DNA of 45,819 nucleotides from Myxococcota bacterium (GTDB taxonomy: Bacteria; Myxococcota_A; UBA9160; UBA6930): assembly GCA_030065975.1 (NCBI GenBank), contig JASJCN010000018.1:1-45819 (forward strand), written 5' to 3'. The notes below the pieces were generated by a model. The model had not been told where the DNA came from and did not search any database. It saw only the letters and a program-made list of their open reading frames with translations. Of this stretch, positions 22,589-31,359 are shown piece by piece. The position numbers were made by a program, and so were the translations under genes. Position 1 is the stretch's first letter; every line of letters begins with the position of its first letter.

Positions 22589-23622
22589 CCCTGTTCGGCT
22601 GGCGACGCGCGCACCGCCCGGGAGCACGCGCGCCGCGAGACGTGGACGCCGCCGTCCGCGAGGCCCTCTGGCGCGTGCTGGAGGGCGATCTCGACGGCGC
22701 GGAGGAGCTGCTCTCGGCCGCGGTCCAGCGCGACTCCACCCAGCCCGACGTATATCTCGCCCTCGCGCGGCTGTTCCGGCGGCGCGGCGAGACGGGGCGG
22801 GCCATCCGCGTCCACCAGAACCTGATGCTGCGCAAGGACGTCTCGGAGGCCCACCGCGAGGAGGCGCTGCTCGGACTCGCCGGCGATTTCCAGCAGGGCG
22901 GCTTCCTGCAGCGGGCGATCGCCGCCTACGAAGAGGTGATCGCCCGGCGCCCGCGTGAGCCCCAGGCCCTGCGCGCGCTGGCGCGGCTCTACGCGGACGT
23001 GCGCCACTACCCGAAGGCACTGGAGATGACCCGGCGGCTGGCCCGCGCCGAGGGCCGCGACGGCCGCCGCGAAGAGGCTCGCCTGTGGGTCGAGTGCGCC
23101 GCCGCCGCCCAGGCCGAGGGACGCACCCCCGAGGCCAGCCGGGCGCTCAAGAAGGCCCTGCGCCGGGATCCCCGGCTCGCCGCGGCGTGGGATGCGCTCG
23201 GCGGGCTCGAGGTCGAGCGCGGGCGCACCCGGAAGGCCCTGGCGGCCTGGAAGCGGGTCCCCGAGCTGGATCGGGCCTACGCCGCCCGGGTCTACCCGCG
23301 CCTCGAGGCGACCTACGCGGCGCTCGGCAAGAGCCGCGACTACGAGGCCCTGCTGCGGAAGCTGATGGAGAGCGAGCCCCGGGATCCGGCCGCCCGGCTG
23401 GCCCTGGCACAGGCCCTCTCGGCCCGGGGGGAGAGCGAGCAGGCCGTGGCGGAGGTGCGGGCGGTGCTCGATCAGGACCCCGAGCACCTCGCCGCCCACG
23501 CCACCCTGGGCCGGGTCCTGCTCGCCAAGGGCCACCACGCGGAGTCGTCACAAGCGTTTGCCGCGCTTCTCGATACGCTGGAGCGGAGAGGTCTGCTGGT
23601 CGGCCGGGTGGATCGGGCGTGA
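22585..23622 (+). CDS. lapB: LapB-like tetratricopeptide protein, rubredoxin domain missing; start uncertain
   Basis: About 345 residues from a CTG at 22585 overlapping the lapA stop, or 326 from a GTG at 22642. The CTG start keeps an LTLFGWRRAHRPG lead that resembles a shortened LapB N-terminus. There are about eight or nine TPR-type helix pairs, e.g. DVYLALARLFRRRGETGRAI and ALRALARLYADVRHYPKAL. E. coli LapB ends in a rubredoxin-like zinc domain with two CxxC pairs. This protein stops at LVGRVDRA with no C-terminal cysteines. Its place after lapA supports a role in LPS homeostasis, but the mechanism must differ. Orthology is inferred from synteny plus TPRs. Confidence 0.7.
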   Translation: MTLFGWRRAHRPGARAPRDVDAAVREALWRVLEGDLDGAEELLSAAVQRDSTQPDVYLALARLFRRRGETGRAIRVHQNLMLRKDVSEAHREEALLGLAGDFQQGGFLQRAIAAYEEVIARRPREPQALRALARLYADVRHYPKALEMTRRLARAEGRDGRREEARLWVECAAAAQAEGRTPEASRALKKALRRDPRLAAAWDALGGLEVERGRTRKALAAWKRVPELDRAYAARVYPRLEATYAALGKSRDYEALLRKLMESEPRDPAARLALAQALSARGESEQAVAEVRAVLDQDPEHLAAHATLGRVLLAKGHHAESSQAFAALLDTLERRGLLVGRVDRA

Positions 23623-23643
23623 TGACCCCGGATCCGCGGAATC

Positions 23644-23688
23644 CGCAGCGGCGGCAAGCGCAGCGGCAGCGAACGCAGCGCCGGCAAA
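23644..23688 (+). repeat. Three imperfect 15-bp tandem units before mutS
   Basis: CGCAGCGGCGGCAAG, CGCAGCGGCAGCGAA and CGCAGCGCCGGCAAA lie end to end in the 79-bp lapB-mutS spacer. The unit length is a multiple of three, but no gene reads through it convincingly. Probably slippage-derived. Confidence 0.6.
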
Positions 23689-23701
23689 AGGGGGACTCGG
23701 G

Positions 23702-26446
23702 ATGACCCGCTCGGCACGGGATACGCCGATGATGCGCCAGTACCTGGCGATCAAGGCCGAGCATCCGGACGCCCTCGTCTTCTATCGCATGGGCGACTTC
23801 TACGAGCTGTTCCTCGAGGACGCCGAGGTGGCGGCGCCGCTCCTGGACATCACGCTGACGACCCGGGACAAGGGCAAGCCCGACGCCATCCCGATGTGCG
23901 GCATCCCGGTCCACAGCGCCGACGGCTACCTGCGCAAGCTGACGGAGCTGGGCCGGCGCGTGGCCATCTGCGAGCAGGTCGAGGATCCGCGCAGCGTGGG
24001 CGGCAAGCGTCTCGTCAAGCGCGAAGTGGTGGAGGTCGTGACGCCCGGGCTCGTGGGCGACCCCGAGGGTCTGGTGTCGACGGCGGAGGTCGCGGTGGTG
24101 GCCCTGGCGCGCACCAGCGAGGGCATCGGGCTCGCGGCCTTCGACGCCTCGACCGGCCGCTTCCGCGCCACGCGCAGCGCGCTCGAGGGGCCTTTGGGCC
24201 TGCCTTCGGCGGTGCTCGACGAGCTCGAGCGCATCGCGCCGCGGGAGCTCCTCTGCGTGCGCGGGGGCGAGGCCGAGCTCGGCCATGCGCTCGCCGGCCG
24301 GCTCGAGGGCGTCGCGCGTACCGAGGTCCCCGCCGAGTCCTTCGAGACGGACGGCTTCACGGCCGGTTCCGCGGACGTTCTTCCGGACGGCCCGGAGACG
24401 CCCGTTCCCCACGGCTTCGAGCCCGGGTCGAACGCTCCCGAGCAGCGCGCCGCGGCTTGCGTGCTGCGCTACGTGCAGGAACGCCAGCCCGCCGCGCTGG
24501 CGCGGGCGCCGCGGCTGCAGCTCTATGGGCTGCGCGACACGATGGTGCTCGACGCCGCCACGCGGCGGCACCTCGAGCTGTTCGAGAGCAGCGAGGACCG
24601 CACGCGCCAGGGCACCCTGATCGAGCGGATCGACCTGTGCGTGACGCCGCTGGGTGCGCGCCGGCTCTCGCGCTGGCTCGCCTACCCGTTGCTCGATCCC
24701 GTCGCGATCGGCGCCCGCCAGGATGCCGTCGCGAGCCTCGCCGAGCGCGACCGGCTGCGCAGCCGCCTGCGCGAGGCGCTGGCTCCCGTGCGCGACCTCG
24801 AGCGCATCATGGCGAAGGTCGCGCGCCCGACGGCCGAGCCGCGGGACCTGGCCGCGCTGCGCAGCTCCCTCGAGGCCCTGCCCGAAGTGGCCCGGCTCCT
24901 CGACGAGGGCGCGCAGCCGGGCGGCGCCGCCGAGCTTCCGCTCGAAGCTGCGCCGGCCCTGCCGCTGCCGCGTCCCGCGGTCCCCGAGGCGACGACGCGG
25001 CTCCTCGAGGATTCGCTCGTCGATGATCCCAAGCCCCTGCCGCGCGGCTCCCGCGGTGCGTCCGAGACGGGCTACGTGCGGCCCGGCTTCCGGCCCGAGC
25101 TCGACGTGCTGCGCGAGAGCGCGACGAAGGGGCGGGAGTGGATCGCGGGCCTCGAGGTTCGCGAACGGGAACGGATCGGCGTGCCGGGCCTCAAGGTGCG
25201 CTTCCACCCCGTCCACGGCTACTCGCTCGAGGTCAGCAAGGCGCAGCTCGCCCGCGTCCCGGACGACTACGAGCGCAAGCAGACCCTCGCCAACGCCGAG
25301 CGCTTCACCACGCCGGAGCTGCGCGAGATGGAATCGAAGGTGCTCGGCGCGCACGACCGGGCCGCGGCTCTCGAGCGCGAGATCCTCGAGGACGTGCGCA
25401 ACGCGGTGCTGGCCGAGGCGGCGCTCTTGCGTGACGTCGCCGAGAGCGTCTCCGAGCTCGACGCCCTGCAGTCGCTCGCCGAGGTCGCCCGCCGCGACGA
25501 CTGGGTCCGGCCCGAGGTCGACGACTCGACCGCGCTCTCGATCACCGGGGGTCGGCATCCGGTGGTCGAGGGCATGCTCGGGCGCAGCGGAGGCGACGCG
25601 TTCGTCCCCAACGACGCGGACCTCGACCCCGACGCGACCCGGATCCTCGTGATCACCGGGCCCAACATGTCGGGCAAGAGCACCTACCTGCGCCAGGTGG
25701 CGCTGCTGGTGCTGCTGGCCCAGATGGGGAGCTTCGTGCCGGCCGAGGCGGCGCGCATCGGCGCGGTGGATCGCGTGTTCACGCGCGTCGGCGCCAGCGA
25801 CCGGCTGGCCCGGGGCGAGAGCACGTTCATGGTCGAGATGCGCGAGACGGCCGACATCCTGCGGCTGGCCTCTCCGCGGAGCCTGGTGATCCTGGACGAG
25901 ATCGGGCGCGGCACGAGCACCTTCGACGGGCTGTCGATCGCGTGGGCCGTCGTCGAGTACCTGCACGACACGCCGGGGCTCGGCGCCCGGACGCTCTTCG
26001 CCACGCACTACCACGAGCTGGCCGACCTCTGCCGCGAGCGGCCCGGGGTGCGCAACGCACACTTCGAGGCGCGGGAGTGGGAGGACGAGGTCGTGTTCCT
26101 GCGGCGTCTGGTGAGCGGGCCGGCGAACCGGTCCTACGGCATCCAGGTGGCGCGCCTCGCCGGGCTCCCGCCGGCCGTGATCACGCGGGCGCGCGAGGTG
26201 CTGCAGGGGCTCGAGGAAGAGGACCGCATGCCGGGCGCTGCCGAGGACGCGCAGCTCGGGCTGTTCCAGCGCGGCGCGGCGCTCGCGCCGGCACCGGTCC
26301 AGGCCCCGGAGTCGCGGGAGGAGCGGGCCGGTCGTCTGGTCCTGGAGGCGCTGCGCGAGCTCGACCCCGATCGCACGACACCGATGGACGCGCTTGCGCT
26401 CCTGTCGCGCTGGCAGCGCGCGCTTCGCGAGGAGGACCCCTCGTGA
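23702..26446 (+). CDS. mutS: DNA mismatch repair protein MutS
   Basis: 914 residues, longer than E. coli MutS (853). The N-terminal mismatch-reading motif is GDFYELF (31-37, Phe33/Glu35). The connector, lever and clamp domains follow, with clamp signature HGYSLEVSKAQL. The ATPase has Walker A GPNMSGKST (653-661), Walker B LVILDEIGRGTSTFDG and the signature FATHYHEL. The C-terminus PMDALALLSRW is the tetramerisation/MutL region. A low-complexity insert lies between lever and clamp. The ATG at 23702 has GGGGGACTCGGG upstream. The stop overlaps the amidase GTG. Confidence 0.97.
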   Translation: MTRSARDTPMMRQYLAIKAEHPDALVFYRMGDFYELFLEDAEVAAPLLDITLTTRDKGKPDAIPMCGIPVHSADGYLRKLTELGRRVAICEQVEDPRSVGGKRLVKREVVEVVTPGLVGDPEGLVSTAEVAVVALARTSEGIGLAAFDASTGRFRATRSALEGPLGLPSAVLDELERIAPRELLCVRGGEAELGHALAGRLEGVARTEVPAESFETDGFTAGSADVLPDGPETPVPHGFEPGSNAPEQRAAACVLRYVQERQPAALARAPRLQLYGLRDTMVLDAATRRHLELFESSEDRTRQGTLIERIDLCVTPLGARRLSRWLAYPLLDPVAIGARQDAVASLAERDRLRSRLREALAPVRDLERIMAKVARPTAEPRDLAALRSSLEALPEVARLLDEGAQPGGAAELPLEAAPALPLPRPAVPEATTRLLEDSLVDDPKPLPRGSRGASETGYVRPGFRPELDVLRESATKGREWIAGLEVRERERIGVPGLKVRFHPVHGYSLEVSKAQLARVPDDYERKQTLANAERFTTPELREMESKVLGAHDRAAALEREILEDVRNAVLAEAALLRDVAESVSELDALQSLAEVARRDDWVRPEVDDSTALSITGGRHPVVEGMLGRSGGDAFVPNDADLDPDATRILVITGPNMSGKSTYLRQVALLVLLAQMGSFVPAEAARIGAVDRVFTRVGASDRLARGESTFMVEMRETADILRLASPRSLVILDEIGRGTSTFDGLSIAWAVVEYLHDTPGLGARTLFATHYHELADLCRERPGVRNAHFEAREWEDEVVFLRRLVSGPANRSYGIQVARLAGLPPAVITRAREVLQGLEEEDRMPGAAEDAQLGLFQRGAALAPAPVQAPESREERAGRLVLEALRELDPDRTTPMDALALLSRWQRALREEDPS

Positions 26447-27690
26447 GCCGACGCGCGCTCGCCCGGGTCGGATCGCGGCGCATCGCGACGCTCGCGGCGC
26501 TTCTCGCGTTCGCGACGCTCGCCATGGGCGCAAAGCGGCCGCCCGGGCTCGGCGACGTCTCGGACGTGCGGACCTGGTCCTACCCGACCTTCACGCGGGT
26601 CGTCGTCGAGACGACGCGTGCCTCGCGCGGCGCCCTGCGTCATCTCGCCGCGAACCCGGCCGCCGGACGCGGCGAGCGTCTCTACGTCGATCTCCCCGGG
26701 ATCTGGGTGGGCGCCGGCGTGGATCCGATCCGCGTGCGCGACGGGCTCCTGGACGGGGTGCGCCTCGGCCAGAACACGCCGCGGACCACCCGGCTGGTGG
26801 TGGACCTGTCGCGCTACTCGCGCCACCGGCTCTTCTTCCTGAGCGCCCCCCACCGGCTCGTCCTCGACGTCTACGGGCCGCGGGACGGGAAGGCCGGCCG
26901 TCCGCCGCCGGCCGTCTCTCCCCCCGGCCGCAAGCCCTCGCCCCGCCGCAGCGTTCCCGTTCCCTCCATGTCGGTGGGGCGTCTGCCCCTCGAGCTGCGG
27001 CCGGTGCAGAAGGTCGTGATCGATCCGGGCCACGGCGGCAAGGACCCCGGCGCCGTCGGCCTGAACGGCCTGCGGGAGAAGGACGTCAACCTCGTCGTCG
27101 CGAAGGACCTGGCCGAGCGCCTGCGCGCCCGGGGCTTCGACACCTTCCTCACGCGAACGGGCGACGAGACGCTCTCCCTCGAGGAGCGGACGGCCCGGGC
27201 CGAGGGCGCCCAGGGCGACGTGTTCGTGTCGATCCACGCCAACGCCGCCCGGCGTCGGGGCGCGCACGGCATCGAGACCTACTTCCTCGACGCCAACCAC
27301 GAGCGGCACGCCCTGCGCGTCGCGGCCCGGGAGAACGGCATCGCGCCCTCGGCGTTGGACGACCTGCAGCGCACCCTGGCCGACCTTCGGGTCGGCGAGG
27401 TCGGGAGCTACTCCCAGGCCCTGGCGCGGGCCGTTCATCCCGAGCTGATCCGGGGGGTCAAGGCCTCCCATGGCTCGGTCCGCGACCTGGGTGTGAAGCG
27501 CGGGCCCTTCTACGTGCTCTTCCTGTCCAGCATGCCCTCGATCCTGGTCGAGACCGGCTTCGTGACCAATCGCTCGGATGCCCGGCGGCTGGGCTCGCGC
27601 TTCTACCGCAACGTGCTCGCCGAGCACATCGCCCGCGGACTCTCGCGCTATCGCAGCGAGCGCGCGCTGCAGCTGGCCAGGGACTCGTGA
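26443..27690 (+). CDS. amiC: N-acetylmuramoyl-L-alanine amidase with AMIN domain
   Basis: 415 residues. A basic N-terminus and hydrophobic stretch (IATLAALLAFATLAMGA) form an export signal with no lipobox. A periplasmic AMIN domain (about 37-145, septal targeting) and a Pro-rich linker follow. Then comes Amidase_3 (about 184-410) with zinc ligands His197 (IDPGHGGKDPG), Glu212 (REKDVN) and His265 (SIHANA) and catalytic Glu370 (ILVETGF). It cleaves septal peptidoglycan cross-bridges from glycan strands during daughter-cell separation. GTG start overlapping mutS; stop overlapping glnD (TGATG). Confidence 0.93.
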   Translation: MSRRALARVGSRRIATLAALLAFATLAMGAKRPPGLGDVSDVRTWSYPTFTRVVVETTRASRGALRHLAANPAAGRGERLYVDLPGIWVGAGVDPIRVRDGLLDGVRLGQNTPRTTRLVVDLSRYSRHRLFFLSAPHRLVLDVYGPRDGKAGRPPPAVSPPGRKPSPRRSVPVPSMSVGRLPLELRPVQKVVIDPGHGGKDPGAVGLNGLREKDVNLVVAKDLAERLRARGFDTFLTRTGDETLSLEERTARAEGAQGDVFVSIHANAARRRGAHGIETYFLDANHERHALRVAARENGIAPSALDDLQRTLADLRVGEVGSYSQALARAVHPELIRGVKASHGSVRDLGVKRGPFYVLFLSSMPSILVETGFVTNRSDARRLGSRFYRNVLAEHIARGLSRYRSERALQLARDS

Positions 27691-30389
27691 TGGCGGCCGC
27701 CCCCGACATCGACCTCTTCCTGCCGCCCTACGAGCCGGGCGAGGCCCGGGACGACGCCGCGCGGGCGGCCTCGGCGCGCAACTACCTGCAGGAGCTACGC
27801 GGTCACCTCGCGGCGCTGCACCGGTCGAGCGGGAGCGGGCGCGTCGTCAACGAGGCCCACTCCGACGGCATCGATCGCCTGATCCGTCGGCTCTACGCCC
27901 GCGCCGAGGCGCGCTTCTTCGCCGAGCAGGGGCGGCTGGCCGGGCCTGCCGTGGTGCTGGCCGTGGGCGGCTACGCGCGGCGGGAGCTCTCGGTGGGCTC
28001 GGATCTCGACGTTCTCGTCATCCACGGGCCCGAGGGGGCCGAGGGCGCCGCGTTCCTGGCCGAGCGACTGCAGTACACGCTGTGGGACGCGGGGGCCGAC
28101 GTCGGCTGTGCGGTGCGGACCATCGAGGAGACCCGGGAGCTCGCCCTCGACGATCTCTCCGCCTTCACCACCATCCTCGCGGCCCGCCTGCTCGGCGGCG
28201 ACGCGGCCCTGTTCCACGCCTTCAACACCATGGTGCGGGGTCTCGTGGCCGACCCCGAGGAGATCGTCTCGCGGGTGGGGCAAGGGATGGCGGAGCGCCA
28301 CGCGAAGTACGGCGCGTCGCTGTACCTGCTCCAGCCGAACCTCAAGGAGACGCCCGGCGGCCTGCGCGACTACCACAGCGCCTGGTGGGTGGCTCGGGCC
28401 ATGGATCCGGCCGTGCAGGGGCCGCGGGACTTCCTGCACGCCGGCCTGCTCTCGGAGTCCGAGGCGGCCGACTACGACGCGGCTCTCGACTTCTTCTGGC
28501 GGGTGCGAAACGGGCTGCACCTGCTGCAGCTGCGCAAGACGGATCAGCTCTCCTTCGAGCTGCAGGAGCGGTTGGCGGGCGAGATGGACTACGGCACCGA
28601 GGGCGACGAGACCGAGCTCCCGGTCGAGGCCTTCATGAGCGCCTACTACCGCCACGCGCGCTGCATCCAGACCTTCTCGGCCATCGTGGTGGAGCAGGTC
28701 ATGGCCCGGGTGCGCCCTCCGGTTGCGGCGACCCCGCCGCTCCAGGCCGAGGAGGGCTTCCGGATCGTGGGCGACCACCTGGAGATCCCCCACGCGGCAC
28801 ACCTGCGCGAACGCCCGGTGCGTCTGCTGGTGGCCTTTGCGGTGGCCCAGGACCACGACGTCGGGCTGTCCCGGACCGCCCGGCGCATCATTCGCGAGAG
28901 CCTCTCGCTCGTCGACGAGCGCTTCCGGGCGGACCCGGAAGCGTTCGCGCTGCTGTTGCGCATCCTGTCGAACGAGAAGCGCGTGATGCGCACGCTGATG
29001 GCGATGAACGAGGTCGGCCTCCTCGGCGCCTACCTGCCCGAGTGGGACCACATCGTCTGCCGCTGGCAGCACGTGATCTACCACACCTATACCGTGGACG
29101 TGCACTCGATCTTCCTGGTCGAGGAGCTGCGGCGGCTCTGGCGCGGCAAGCACGCCGAGCGGCTGCCCGAGCTCACCGCCCTGGTGCGCGAGGCGGAGGA
29201 CCTGCCGGCCCTCTATCTCGGCTGCCTGCTGCACGACATCGGCAAGGGGCTCGGCGGGGAGCACTCGCGCAAGGGCGCGGACATCGCCCAGCAGATGCTC
29301 GAGCGACTCGGTCTCGAGCCCGAGCGGATCGAGCGGGTGATCTTCGTGGTGCGCCACCACCTGCTGATGTCGCACGTGTCCCAGCGCCGGGACCTCTCGG
29401 ACCCGAAGGTGATCGTCGACTTCGCCCGGGTCGTGCGCGACCGGGAGAACCTGCACAACCTCTACCTGGCGACCTACGCCGACATGCGGGCTTCCTCGGA
29501 GAAGGCCTACTCGGAGTGGCGCGCAGGCCTGCTCCGCGAGCTCTTCGAGCGCACGGCGGAGTTCCTCGAGTCCGGCGGGGACGACCCGGGCCGCGCTCTC
29601 GAGCAGGTCGAGGCCCGGGTGGAGACGCGCCGCCAGCAGGCCCGGCGGGAGCTCGAGTCCCTCGGCATCGGCGCGCCGCGCATCGGCGCCTTCTTCGACA
29701 TGATGCCGCGCCGCTACTTCGTCTCGCACACGCCGCGGCAGATCGCGCGCCATGCGATGGTGGTGCTGTCACTCGGTCACCAGCAGGCGTTCGCGACCGC
29801 GGTCCGCGAGATGCGCGGCGGCTTCAGCGAGTTCATCCTGTGCGCGAAGGACGTCCACGGCCTCTACTGCCGCGTGGCCGGCTGCCTGATGGCCGCGGAC
29901 ATCAACATCCTGGGCTCCAACGTGTACACGACCCGCACCGGCCTCGCGCTCGAGGTGTACCGGGTGAGCACGCCGGCGGGCGGCGAGGCCGAGCGCCGGG
30001 AGCGCTGGCGGCAGCTCGACGGCTACCTCGCGCGGGCCCTCGAGGAGGAGGTACCGATCGCCGAGCTGCTCTCCACGCGGCGGCGGCCGATCGGGGCGTC
30101 GCGGCCGCCCCACGCGACGCCGCCTGTCGTCTCGGTGCGCAACGACGTGTCGGACTTCTACACCGTGGTCGACCTCACGGCGGACGACCGCATCGGCCTG
30201 CTCTACGACCTGACCCACGCGATCACGACGCTCGGGCACGAGGTCTTCATCTCGAAGGCGACGACGGTGCTGGATCAGGTCGCGGACACCTTCTACCTGA
30301 AGGCCCCGGATCAGCAGCGCATCACGGATCCGGACGCCATCGCGGAGCTGCAGTCGAGCCTCGAGGCCGTGGTGCGGGGCGAGACGTGA
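27690..30389 (+). CDS. glnD: [Protein-PII] uridylyltransferase / uridylyl-removing enzyme
   Basis: 899 residues, normal GlnD length. A nucleotidyltransferase domain with GGYARRELSVGSDLDVLV (from about residue 92) uridylylates PII at low glutamine. A central helical region has LQPNLKETPGGLRDYHS. The HD hydrolase domain (LHDIGKGLGGEHS, about 514) removes UMP. Two C-terminal ACT domains (about 690-760 and 820-890: VVDLTADDRIGLLYDLTHAI) sense glutamine. No glnB or glnK is in the window. ATG shares a base with the amidase stop. Confidence 0.95.
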   Translation: MAAAPDIDLFLPPYEPGEARDDAARAASARNYLQELRGHLAALHRSSGSGRVVNEAHSDGIDRLIRRLYARAEARFFAEQGRLAGPAVVLAVGGYARRELSVGSDLDVLVIHGPEGAEGAAFLAERLQYTLWDAGADVGCAVRTIEETRELALDDLSAFTTILAARLLGGDAALFHAFNTMVRGLVADPEEIVSRVGQGMAERHAKYGASLYLLQPNLKETPGGLRDYHSAWWVARAMDPAVQGPRDFLHAGLLSESEAADYDAALDFFWRVRNGLHLLQLRKTDQLSFELQERLAGEMDYGTEGDETELPVEAFMSAYYRHARCIQTFSAIVVEQVMARVRPPVAATPPLQAEEGFRIVGDHLEIPHAAHLRERPVRLLVAFAVAQDHDVGLSRTARRIIRESLSLVDERFRADPEAFALLLRILSNEKRVMRTLMAMNEVGLLGAYLPEWDHIVCRWQHVIYHTYTVDVHSIFLVEELRRLWRGKHAERLPELTALVREAEDLPALYLGCLLHDIGKGLGGEHSRKGADIAQQMLERLGLEPERIERVIFVVRHHLLMSHVSQRRDLSDPKVIVDFARVVRDRENLHNLYLATYADMRASSEKAYSEWRAGLLRELFERTAEFLESGGDDPGRALEQVEARVETRRQQARRELESLGIGAPRIGAFFDMMPRRYFVSHTPRQIARHAMVVLSLGHQQAFATAVREMRGGFSEFILCAKDVHGLYCRVAGCLMAADINILGSNVYTTRTGLALEVYRVSTPAGGEAERRERWRQLDGYLARALEEEVPIAELLSTRRRPIGASRPPHATPPVVSVRNDVSDFYTVVDLTADDRIGLLYDLTHAITTLGHEVFISKATTVLDQVADTFYLKAPDQQRITDPDAIAELQSSLEAVVRGET

Positions 30390-30405
30390 GGGGTCTCCCG
30401 ACCCC

Positions 30406-31359
30406 ATGAGCGGCCCGACTCCGATGGAGCGAGCCCTCGACGCCTTCCTGGCCCACGCGGCCGTGGAGCGGGGACTCGCCCAGCGGACCCTCGACGCCTA
30501 CGGCCGCGACCTCGCGCGCTTTCTGCGGCACTGCCGGGAGCGGGGATGCACGCGCCCCGAGGCCCTGACCGCCGGTGAGCTCTCGAGCTTCGCCCAGGGG
30601 CTCGAGGCGGAGGGGCTCGCGCCGCGTTCTCGGGCGCGCATGCTGGTCTCGGTGCGGCGCTTCGCGCGCCATCTGACGGCGACGGGGCGGGTCGCGCGCG
30701 ACCCCTCCGAGGCCCTGGCGTCGCCACGCCTCGGGCGGCCTCTGCCGAAGGTGCTGCGTGCCGAGGAGACCGAGGCCTTGCTCGCCGCGGCCGCCGAGGA
30801 CGAGGGGCCGCTCGGGCTGCGCGACGTTGCGATGCTCGAGGTGCTCTACGGAGCCGGGCTCCGCGTGAGCGAGCTGGTGGGCCTGCCGATCGGTGCCCTG
30901 GACGGGCGTCGCGGCGTGGTGCGGGTGCGGGGGAAGGGCGGCAAGGAGCGGATCGTGCCCCTGGGCGAGCCCGCCATCGAGGCGACGAGCGAGTGGCTCG
31001 AGCACGGTCGCCCGCTGCTGGTGAAGCCCGGTCGCTCGAGCGAGGCCCTGTTCCTGTCGCGACGCGGGAGCGCCATGACGCGGCAGAACTTCTTCACGCG
31101 CCTGCGTGGGATCGCGCTGCGTGCGGGGATCCCGAGAGAGCGCGTCTCGCCCCACGTGCTGCGCCACGCGTTCGCGACCGACCTGCTCGAAGGTGGCGCG
31201 GACCTGCGAGCGGTGCAGAGCATGCTCGGACACGCGGACCTCGCGACGACCCAGATCTACACCCACGTCTCTCGCGCCCGTCTCCGCTCGCTGGTCGACG
31301 CCCACCACCCGCGCGGCGGTGGGCCCGATGGGCGCACGCCGGGCCCGCGCACGCGATGA
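30406..31359 (+). CDS. xerD: Site-specific tyrosine recombinase XerD/XerC
   Basis: 317 residues. A SAM-like core-binding domain (about 8-92) is followed by the catalytic domain with the full set Arg153 (AGLRVSE), Lys177 (RGKGGKER), His250 and Arg253 (PHVLRHAF), His276 (GHADLATTQ) and Tyr285 (IYTHV). It resolves chromosome dimers at dif. The setting next to cca, scpA and scpB, with no integrase cargo or att repeats, points to a housekeeping Xer rather than a phage integrase. XerC versus XerD cannot be settled without comparison. The C-terminal tail is Gly/Pro/Arg-rich. Its stop overlaps cca in ATGA. Confidence 0.9.
   Translation: MSGPTPMERALDAFLAHAAVERGLAQRTLDAYGRDLARFLRHCRERGCTRPEALTAGELSSFAQGLEAEGLAPRSRARMLVSVRRFARHLTATGRVARDPSEALASPRLGRPLPKVLRAEETEALLAAAAEDEGPLGLRDVAMLEVLYGAGLRVSELVGLPIGALDGRRGVVRVRGKGGKERIVPLGEPAIEATSEWLEHGRPLLVKPGRSSEALFLSRRGSAMTRQNFFTRLRGIALRAGIPRERVSPHVLRHAFATDLLEGGADLRAVQSMLGHADLATTQIYTHVSRARLRSLVDAHHPRGGGPDGRTPGPRTR

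Noticed and set aside
23147-26533. Open frame of more than 1100 codons opposite lapB and mutS
   Set aside because: The plus strand encodes a complete MutS with all motifs; the antisense product is Arg/Gly/Leu-rich with no family features.
30406-31359. Tyrosine recombinase as an integrase of a mobile element
   Set aside because: It is embedded by overlaps in a housekeeping run (glnD, cca, scpAB) with no attachment repeats or cargo; it fits XerC/XerD.
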